Source of the DNA: Nodosilinea sp. LEGE 07088
GTDB lineage: Bacteria > Cyanobacteriota > Cyanobacteriia > Phormidesmidales > Phormidesmidaceae
DNA: 64,000 nt
Assembly: GCF_015207395.1 (NCBI RefSeq)
Contig: NZ_JADEWX010000011.1
Coordinates: 1 to 64,000, forward strand
Reading direction: 5' to 3'
Part shown: piece by piece, positions 58,247 through 64,000 of the stretch
Layout of the letters: each line of letters starts with the position of its first letter
Position numbering within the stretch: position 1 is the stretch's first letter
Translations under genes and position numbers: made by a program
The notes under the pieces: model-generated
Database searches by the model: none
What the model was told of the DNA's origin: nothing
Seen by the model: only the letters and a program-made list of their open reading frames with translations

Positions 58247-59332
58247 ATGGACACAGAGACTAAAGCTTTGAAAGCCCAGCGCTGGGGAGAAGCCGCGATC
58301 GCGGTACCGATCAGCATCGCACCGATGATGGATCGCACCGATCGCCACTACCGCTACTTCATGCGGCAGATTACCCAGTGCACGCTGTTGTATACCGAAA
58401 TGGTGACGGCCCAGGCGATTGTGCACGGCGATCGCGATCGCCTGCTGAGTTTTACGCCAGCGGAACGACCGCTGGTGCTACAGGTCGGGGGCGACGACCC
58501 CACCATGCTAGTGGCTAGCGCCAGGGCTGCCGCTGACTTTGGCTACGATGCCATCAACCTCAACGTGGGCTGCCCCAGCGACCGGGTGCGCAGCGGTAAC
58601 TTTGGCGCCTGCCTGATGGCCCAGCCCCACCGAGTAGCCGACTGTGTTGCCACGATGATGGCGGCCAGCCCCCTACCTGTGAGCGTTAAGCACCGCATCG
58701 GTATTGATGACTTAGATCGCTACGAAGACATGGTGCACTTTGTCGACACCGTGGCCCAAGTCGGCTGTCGCCACTTTACCGTCCATGCCCGTAAGGCCTG
58801 GCTACAGGGGTTAAGCCCCAAAGATAACCGCACCGTGCCACCCCTGCGCTACCGCGATGTGCACCGTCTGAAGGGTGCTTTCCCCCACCTGTGGATCGAG
58901 ATCAACGGCGGGTTTACTGATTTAGAACAGGTCACGGAGCAGTTGACCCAGGTCGATGGGGTGATGATTGGGCGAGCGGCCTATGATCATCCTCATCTAT
59001 TCTCAGCCGTCGATCAACGGTTCTGGCCATCAAACCGCTGGTCGGCCAACCGCCCCGCGCCTACCCGGCAGCAGGTGGTTGAGGCGATGCTGCCCTATAT
59101 CGATGCCTGGGTAACCCAGGGGCTCAAGCTCAACAAAATTACCCGTCATATGTTGATGTTGTTTGCGGGGCAGCCGGGCAGTCGCCTGTGGAAGCAAATT
59201 TTAACGACAGAATCGAGTCGGCCTGGGGCTGGGGTAGAGGTGGTGCAGCGAGCCCTAGGGGCGGTATTGCGCCAGGGCGAGATTCAGGCTCAGTTAGGGC
59301 GTCTGACCGACCCCCTGGGTGCTCGGCCCTAG
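58247..59332 (+). CDS. dusA: tRNA-dihydrouridine(20/20a) synthase DusA
   Basis: A 361-residue protein from ATG 58247 (GTG 58226 also open). The FMN TIM barrel shows SIAPMMDRTDRHYRYFMRQI, LVLQVGGDDPTML, INLNVGCPSDRV, catalytic Cys in SGNFGACLMAQP, VSVKHRIGIDD, FTVHARKAWLQGLSPKDNRT, and IEINGGFTDLEQV. That is the DusA subgroup (C20/20a). It reduces specific uridines in the tRNA D loop. Its 3' end overlaps that of the TolB-like gene by 39 bp on the opposite strand. Confidence 0.95.
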   Translation: MDTETKALKAQRWGEAAIAVPISIAPMMDRTDRHYRYFMRQITQCTLLYTEMVTAQAIVHGDRDRLLSFTPAERPLVLQVGGDDPTMLVASARAAADFGYDAINLNVGCPSDRVRSGNFGACLMAQPHRVADCVATMMAASPLPVSVKHRIGIDDLDRYEDMVHFVDTVAQVGCRHFTVHARKAWLQGLSPKDNRTVPPLRYRDVHRLKGAFPHLWIEINGGFTDLEQVTEQLTQVDGVMIGRAAYDHPHLFSAVDQRFWPSNRWSANRPAPTRQQVVEAMLPYIDAWVTQGLKLNKITRHMLMLFAGQPGSRLWKQILTTESSRPGAGVEVVQRALGAVLRQGEIQAQLGRLTDPLGARP

Positions 59333-60508
59333 GGAGGTGGGGATCCAGGTAAAGGGATAGACATATTCGTCAGCACCGGTCAGGGGGGCGAGTTGGGTGC
59401 CATCGGGCTGCACTCGATAAAGGATTTGGGTGCCGAGGAGATCGTCGGTAGGGGTCGCGGTGAACGCAATCCAACTGGCGTCTGGGGCCCACTGACTGTC
59501 GAGGATGTTTTGTAGGGGCTGGTCGGTCAGGGGGGTAAACTCCTGGTTCATCAGATCGAGCCGAAATAGCGTTTGCTGCTCAGCTTGTACCCCAGCGGCT
59601 ATGGCAATTTGCTGACTATTGGGAGCCCAGCTGAGGGCATCGTAGAAGCCGGGGCGGGTAAGCGCCTGGGTTTCACCGGTATTGACGTTGACCAGGGCAA
59701 CTGATTCTTGGTTACTCAGCGGTGGGTTGTGGGGGCGATAGTAAGCGATATAGCGTCCGTCGGGCGACCACAGCACGCGGCTGCGGTAGATTTGAAAATC
59801 GGGCTCGGGGGTGAGCACGCGGCGATCGCTCCCGTCAACGGCGATCACATTGAGGCGCTGAAATGGGTAACTGCCTTCGTAAAAGGCTAACCGGGTGCCG
59901 TCGGGCGACCAGGCTAGCGGGCTACCGGCCGCGCCATAGGTGCCGGGCTCTTGGGTAATGCGGCGGGGCGAACTGCCATCTAGCTGGGCAATAAAGATAT
60001 GTTGGTTGGCCACATAGGCGACTTGAGTGCCGTCGGGAGCCAAAAATACCTCTGAGTCGGGGGGGTCGGGCAGTAGGTTGAGCGGGGTTAACGTGCCCGT
60101 GGGAGAGCTGAGAAACAGGTTGAATTGGCCTATAAACCCAGCGGTAGGGGGCGGGCAGTGCTGCTTAATCACTAAAGTCTCGCTGCCCATCTGCCAGATC
60201 AGGTCAATATTGGGAGGGCGATCGCAGTCGCTGGTGAAAACAAGCTCTGGCTCTGTTGACCCTGGCTCGAAGCGGTAGACTTCGCTGTAGTTTTGCACTA
60301 CCGCTAGGTGTTGCCCGTCGGCAGACCAGGCCACCGTGTTCAGGGTGCGATCGCTATTGGTGGGCATGAGTGGCTGGCGATCGCTCGTGCTGGGCTCAAT
60401 GCGAAACAGACCATCGGGGGTGGTAAAAGACAATTCGGCCGCTTGGCCTACCGCTGCCATGAACATAACTAGCCCAGTGGTGAGCCCTGCTACAGCAGAA
60501 TGAATCAC
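59294..60508 (-). CDS. secreted TolB-like beta-propeller protein
   Basis: A 404-residue protein with a signal peptide (about 1-23, ending AVGQAAE). The rest is a set of WD40-like/TolB repeats: TVAWSADGQHLAVVQNYSEV, FLAPDGTQVAYVANQHIFIA, LAWSPDGTRLAFYEGSYPFQ, VLWSPDGRYIAYYRPHNPP and SQWAPDASWIAFTATPTDD. It has the PD40 fold. Role in the periplasm is unclear; no tol/pal genes are nearby. It converges on dusA (39-bp overlap). Confidence 0.88.
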   Translation of the reverse strand: MIHSAVAGLTTGLVMFMAAVGQAAELSFTTPDGLFRIEPSTSDRQPLMPTNSDRTLNTVAWSADGQHLAVVQNYSEVYRFEPGSTEPELVFTSDCDRPPNIDLIWQMGSETLVIKQHCPPPTAGFIGQFNLFLSSPTGTLTPLNLLPDPPDSEVFLAPDGTQVAYVANQHIFIAQLDGSSPRRITQEPGTYGAAGSPLAWSPDGTRLAFYEGSYPFQRLNVIAVDGSDRRVLTPEPDFQIYRSRVLWSPDGRYIAYYRPHNPPLSNQESVALVNVNTGETQALTRPGFYDALSWAPNSQQIAIAAGVQAEQQTLFRLDLMNQEFTPLTDQPLQNILDSQWAPDASWIAFTATPTDDLLGTQILYRVQPDGTQLAPLTGADEYVYPFTWIPTSLGPSTQGVGQTP

Positions 60509-60723
60509 AGTTTCACATCCTTTAGTTATCCATTGCTAATCATAACCAGGGCTTGGACTGAAGGTGCGCTCGTCTGGGGAGTGAGTCATGGCCCGAGTCT
60601 CCCCTTCGTCCGTTGATTTCTGCGATGCTAGAGATACAACCCCTGGAGGTAGCTGCGCCGCCACGTCAGGGCTAGGGCAAAATGCCGAGAACCGGCTCCA
60701 GTGCTGTATCTATTCGTTAGCCC

Positions 60724-61578
60724 ATGACCTTCATCAGTCTGTTTCTGGTATTTCTGATTTTTTTCTCACTTCAGCCCGCTATTCAGCGTCGTATGGTCGA
60801 ATCGCGTCGACTGGCGGCCATTCGCAATCTCGAACAGCAGCGAGGTAGTCGGGTGATTCTGCTGATTCACCGCCAGGAGTCGATTAGCCTGCTGGGCATT
60901 CCCATTTCCCGATTTATTAATATCGAGGACTCAGAGCAAATTTTGCGGGCCATTCGCCTGACCCCGTCGAACGTGCCCATTGATCTGGTGTTGCACACCC
61001 CCGGTGGCTTGGTGCTGGCTACCGAGCAAATTGCTCGGGCGCTCGTTCGCCATGACGCCAAGGTGACAGTATTTGTGCCCCACTATGCTATGAGCGGTGG
61101 CACGATGCTGGCGATGGCCGCCGATGAAATTGTGATGGATGAAAATGCGGTGCTGGGGCCAGTGGATCCGCAGTTGGGGAATGTGGCAGCGGCGAGCATT
61201 CTCAAGGTATTGGAGGCTAAACCCCTAGAAAAAATTGATGATCAGACCCTGGTGACGGCGGATGTAGCGCGCAAAGCGATCAACCAGGTGCAGCGGTTTG
61301 TGCGTACGCTGCTGGAAGACTCAGTGCCGCAGCAGAAAGTATCCCCCACCGCGATCGACAAAATCATTGACCGGCTCACCACGGGGCAGGTGACCCATGA
61401 TTATCCAATTTCGGTGGAAGAAGCGACAGATATGGGCCTACCCGTAACGGTGGGCCTGCCGTTGGAAATCTATAGCCTGATGGATCTCTACCCTCAACCG
61501 ATGACGGGGCGGCCTACGGTGCAGTATATTCCCATGCCTTACCAAGGGGCACCGATGCTGCCGAGTGGTAAGAAATAG
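60724..61578 (+). CDS. SDH-type Clp-fold serine protease, membrane-anchored
   Basis: A 284-residue protein. The N-terminus is a membrane helix (about 3-18, FISLFLVFLIFFSLQPAI). The Clp/SppA-like core follows: IDLVLHTPGGLVLATEQIAR (oxyanion Gly-Gly at 94-95), then Ser124 in YAMSGGTMLAMAADEIVMDE, and ENAVLGPVDPQLGN. This matches the serine dehydrogenase proteinase (SDH) family, with a likely Ser-Lys or Ser-Asp pair. Its location is the inner membrane. No partner is adjacent. Confidence 0.88.
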   Translation: MTFISLFLVFLIFFSLQPAIQRRMVESRRLAAIRNLEQQRGSRVILLIHRQESISLLGIPISRFINIEDSEQILRAIRLTPSNVPIDLVLHTPGGLVLATEQIARALVRHDAKVTVFVPHYAMSGGTMLAMAADEIVMDENAVLGPVDPQLGNVAAASILKVLEAKPLEKIDDQTLVTADVARKAINQVQRFVRTLLEDSVPQQKVSPTAIDKIIDRLTTGQVTHDYPISVEEATDMGLPVTVGLPLEIYSLMDLYPQPMTGRPTVQYIPMPYQGAPMLPSGKK

Positions 61579-61663
61579 CGCAACGGTGGCTGGTGAGGGC
61601 GACCAGCTCAGCTCCAGGGATGCGGCTCTGGGGTGGTGTCAGCGCTCGATGGGAGCGGAGAGA

Positions 61664-62749
61664 TTACCGGTTGAGGTTGAGATAATTGACCACAGCCTGG
61701 GCAATCTGCTCGTTACCATTCGTGGGCAGAGCTTTGGATGTACGGGGTGGTTGCAGGGGTTGAGTGAGGAAATGCCACTGCCCTTGATAGAACTCTCTGG
61801 GAGTGAGCACTTGATGCCAGCTGTGGTCTTGGATGCCATTGACTAAGATCGGGCCTTCGGCAAAATCGTTACGGGTTAGGGTGATAATTGGCACATTGAG
61901 GCGACAGGCTTCGGAGAAGGTGCTGAACCCTGGCTTGGAGACAACTCGACTGCAGAGAGGCATCACATCGACCGGTCGAACGCCCTGTTTGGGCAATTTG
62001 ATCAGGTTAGGTAGCTCCGGGGCGGCTTGGTCAAAGGTAAGAAAGTGCCAATCGGGAAACAGCGCCAGATCGGGGTAGGGAATCGCCTGAAGATTGAGAC
62101 CGCCAAAGGTCAGTAAAACGGTACGCTCTCGGGGATATTTGAGGCCAAAGCGCTGGTACAGTTCGGTCGAGCTGTAGCGAGGATTGCCGCCCGTGAGGCC
62201 GACCTCTTCAACCACCGGGAAGGCGGCCATGGGTTCATGAAAGGGTAGGTGAAAGAGGCGATCGCACTGTCTGAAGCAGGCTGCAACCCAGTCGGCACTC
62301 TCTGCAAATGCCTCGCCAAAGCTGCGATAGATAAAATCCCAGCCAAAGTTACTGACCATCCAGCAGGGCACATCGGCGGCATGGGCGATCGCCGTTGCCA
62401 GAGGAGGAATGTCGGCTATCACCAGAGTGATACCTCGCTGCTTGAGGTAAGCTGATTCAGCGGCTACGATCGCTTGCTGGCGGGCTTGAATAGCCTGGAG
62501 TTGAGCCAGGGTAGCGGATAAGTCCATGGTCAGGCTATCGGCCTGGACTACCCCAAGATCGACGGCTACTGAACGATATTCGTAGACTGTCGGTAAATAC
62601 TGGTTCAATAACCACTGAGGCGCTGTGGTCGCCAGCACCAAGTCTACGTCTGGCGCTAAAGCCTTAACACTGGCCGCCAGAGAGGCCGCGCGGGTGGCGT
62701 GGCCAAAGCCGTGATTAGTAATGGAAACATAGAGCGTTGGCCGGGGCAT
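61664..62749 (-). CDS. glycosyltransferase (GT-B, MurG/UGT-like)
   Basis: A 361-residue protein. The N-terminal signature SITNHGFGHATRAASLAASV (Gly-rich loop at 10-22), VLATTAPQWLLNQY, LVIADIPPLATAIAHAADVP, and the C-terminal VVSKPGFSTFSEACRLNVPI (donor-binding Gly-Phe-Ser-Thr) are of the GT-B type of UDP-sugar transferases and glycolipid synthases. No membrane segment. Acceptor unknown; polysaccharide or glycolipid synthesis is likely. The gene converges with the SDH protease gene. Confidence 0.85.
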   Translation of the reverse strand: MPRPTLYVSITNHGFGHATRAASLAASVKALAPDVDLVLATTAPQWLLNQYLPTVYEYRSVAVDLGVVQADSLTMDLSATLAQLQAIQARQQAIVAAESAYLKQRGITLVIADIPPLATAIAHAADVPCWMVSNFGWDFIYRSFGEAFAESADWVAACFRQCDRLFHLPFHEPMAAFPVVEEVGLTGGNPRYSSTELYQRFGLKYPRERTVLLTFGGLNLQAIPYPDLALFPDWHFLTFDQAAPELPNLIKLPKQGVRPVDVMPLCSRVVSKPGFSTFSEACRLNVPIITLTRNDFAEGPILVNGIQDHSWHQVLTPREFYQGQWHFLTQPLQPPRTSKALPTNGNEQIAQAVVNYLNLNR

Positions 62750-62818
62750 GATCGTCTGCTCGTCAACAATGAACCACGACCAACTGCCCTTAAGCGAGGC
62801 CAGTATTTAGCGTGCTAG

Positions 62819-63490
62819 CTATTCTTCGTAGGGTTTAACGTCGTACTGCACAAAGGGGTGTTGCTGCCCCGGCGGCGGCAGAGGATGCCTTTCGTAGTAG
62901 AGATAGGGGTTAGGTGGTAGGCGCATAGGGTACATGACCGGCGGTGGTTGGTAAGTACGGCGCTGTAGGTGCATGAGCCACACGGCAAGAATGGCAAACG
63001 CTGTGCCACCCGCTAGCATCAGGATCAAAAATAATCCTAAAATGCCCCAGAGCAGCATAGTTTGGTTTTCGTTATTGCGTGGAATCGACTCAATCAGGCG
63101 TACCTGCTGAGAGGTCATTGATTCCACTGCCTCCTGATAGGTGTCGAGTTGCTCAAGCACTTTATCGGTTTCAGCCTGCTGCCGTTCGAGCTGGGTTTTT
63201 AGATCGTCTGCTAAGTCCTGCTGGGCTTTGAGTTCGTCTTGTAAACTGCCGACCAGGTCTTGCTGCCGAGTTAAATCGCGCTCTAGGCGATCTTGGGCGA
63301 CTTCTTGGCTAACGCCGGGTGGCGGCGGTACTGGAACCGTTTGAATGTTGAGGCTCTCAGCGCTGGGCGGTGGTGGTAGAGAAGGTTCTTGCCCTGTACC
63401 CGATCGCACAATAAGCGACAAAACAACCAGTGCCCCGCCAGCGACGCAACAGGTGATTAAGATAGGTTTTTCCCTCGTCAATCCCTGCAA
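62819..63490 (-). CDS. coiled-coil membrane protein, hypothetical
   Basis: A 223-residue protein. Membrane helix 1 at about 10-26 (ILITCCVAGGALVVLSLIV), a Pro-rich segment, a long coiled coil (about 62-135, LERDLTRQQDLVGSLQDELK, QDLADDLKTQLERQQAETDK), membrane helix 2 at about 145-172 (MLLWGILGLFLILMLAGGTA), and a Pro/Tyr-rich C-terminal tail (TYQPPPVMYPMRLPPNPYLY). The extracytoplasmic coiled coil between two helices suggests a scaffold or spacer. I recognise no family. Confidence 0.75.
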   Translation of the reverse strand: MQGLTREKPILITCCVAGGALVVLSLIVRSGTGQEPSLPPPPSAESLNIQTVPVPPPPGVSQEVAQDRLERDLTRQQDLVGSLQDELKAQQDLADDLKTQLERQQAETDKVLEQLDTYQEAVESMTSQQVRLIESIPRNNENQTMLLWGILGLFLILMLAGGTAFAILAVWLMHLQRRTYQPPPVMYPMRLPPNPYLYYERHPLPPPGQQHPFVQYDVKPYEE

Positions 63491-64000
63491 AATCTGATTT
63501 CCTTGGTGTGGTGGTGCCCTTGGGTGCGGTTGTAGTGGGTTAGATCTTCAGGTGCAATCGGTGGCGAACTCAGGAAAGGGTGTCAAACTTCGAGTCAGGA
63601 GAGCTAAGTCTTCAAGCTCGATGCGAGGTTGAACAAACAGGCTGAGAGCTATTCTATGGGGCAAGAGCCGTCATCAAGACCTAGCTAATTGGATATTTAG
63701 CCAGAGCTCTGTTGAGATAGCGCTCCCATTATTTAGGCTTATCGTCAAATTATTATACATTTGCCAAGAAGTGGCACAACCAATCTGCCGAGTACCCCCC
63801 CGATTGAGGCACGGCAGCCTTGGATCGGTGGACCGGCTGACGGTTGCGATCGCCTGCTGCCCCGAAGCCAGAAAAAACCGGGCATTTGTTGGGTGAGTGC
63901 TAGCCCAAGCGTAGCGCCCCAACAAGTACCCGGTGAAATGTAGTTGCCTGAGTGGCTCAAGCGTCAGTTGAATGAGCACTCGACCGTGATTTTGAGATTG
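63491..64000. other. right-edge spacer
   Basis: 510 bp with no convincing gene. Minus-strand frames of 71 and 101 codons (63745-63979) lie across the hairpin at 63877-63934 and are not supported. The far right may be the 3' end of a gene beyond the window. Confidence 0.5.
63877..63934 (-). terminator. terminator-like long hairpin at the right edge
   Basis: ACCGGGCATTTGTTGGG (63877-63893) and CCCAACAAGTACCCGGT (63918-63934) pair with two mismatches; inside, GCTA and TAGC pair. On the minus strand it is followed by TTTTTT (complement of the A-run 63872-63877). It should end a minus-strand transcript coming from beyond 64000. Confidence 0.7.

Noticed and set aside
63674-63979. 101-codon minus-strand frame at the right edge
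   Set aside because: It runs through a terminator-like hairpin and has no ribosome-binding site or family features.
1-64000. CRISPR arrays, tRNA and rRNA genes
   Set aside because: No regularly spaced 25-40-bp direct repeats with unique spacers, and no T-loop/acceptor patterns or rRNA cores were seen. The only tandem arrays are coding (29.8 kb, 42.2 kb).

Overview
The window looks like a chromosomal segment of a cyanobacterium. The palindrome GCGATCGC (HIP1) is scattered through genes and spacers. The gene set also fits: an SLH-domain iron-uptake-type porin, a type II NADH dehydrogenase, a Coq4-like protein, an HpsJ-like protein, a class III cyclase with a Thr at the purine-specifying position, and short interspersed palindromic repeats. 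A filamentous, non-heterocystous lineage (Leptolyngbya/Nodosilinea-like) is my inference. I saw no rRNA, tRNA or CRISPR array, but I could only read by eye.

Layout. 0.1-0.9 kb: a broken PD-(D/E)XK nuclease fragment and a BrnT/BrnA toxin-antitoxin pair. 1-6.3 kb: GH57 branching-enzyme-type glycosidase, TPR lipoprotein, SMP-30 lactonase and Coq4-like protein. 6.3-7.4 kb: gene-poor spacer with repeats. 7.4-13.5 kb: RidA-like protein, formamidase, DUF3368/UPF0175 toxin-antitoxin pair, AzlCD exporter, NDH-2 and a small outer-membrane barrel. 13.9-16.9 kb: DsbA-like protein, ECF sigma factor and cupredoxin. 17-24 kb: cyclase, SDR, M28 and M23 peptidases, and a very large PlsY-like/PEP-synthase-like fusion. 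24-33 kb: two YHS-domain proteins with cysteine-containing PCA repeats, a urate hydroxylase-like FAD enzyme, a TPR pseudokinase, a DCC-family protein and a GAF protein. 33.3 kb: ffh.

35.3-39.6 kb is a tight five-gene cluster (SnoaL-like, SMP-30-like, ABM-domain, two SDR-like) read away from a divergent LysR regulator, ending at an IS1-like element. 40.9-47.3 kb holds two paralogous two-component modules. One is intact (cytochrome b561-like, small ORF, histidine kinase, response regulator, FGE-like lipoprotein). The other keeps only its response regulator; the 3' end of a decayed partner kinase still lies directly upstream of it, next to a secreted 15-residue-repeat protein. 47.4-53 kb: beta-lactamase remnant, coiled-coil protein, YidD, HpsJ-like, SWIM protein, and the Ugd/UXS pair making UDP-xylose. 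53-64 kb: GGCT-like protein, SLH porin, pterin dehydratase, a 23-codon ORF with a perfect ribosome-binding site, nadC, YbjQ, DUF2237, dusA, TolB-like propeller, SDH-type serine protease, a glycosyltransferase and a coiled-coil membrane protein.

Four copies of a roughly 105-bp MITE-like repeat with ATACCAAATCC/GGATTTGGTAT ends lie in spacers. The items most worth a second look are the decayed kinase/orphan regulator, the 15-aa repeat protein, the PCA-repeat YHS pair, the PlsY/PEP-synthase fusion, the LysR cluster with degenerate SDR active sites, the MITE family and the 23-codon ORF.
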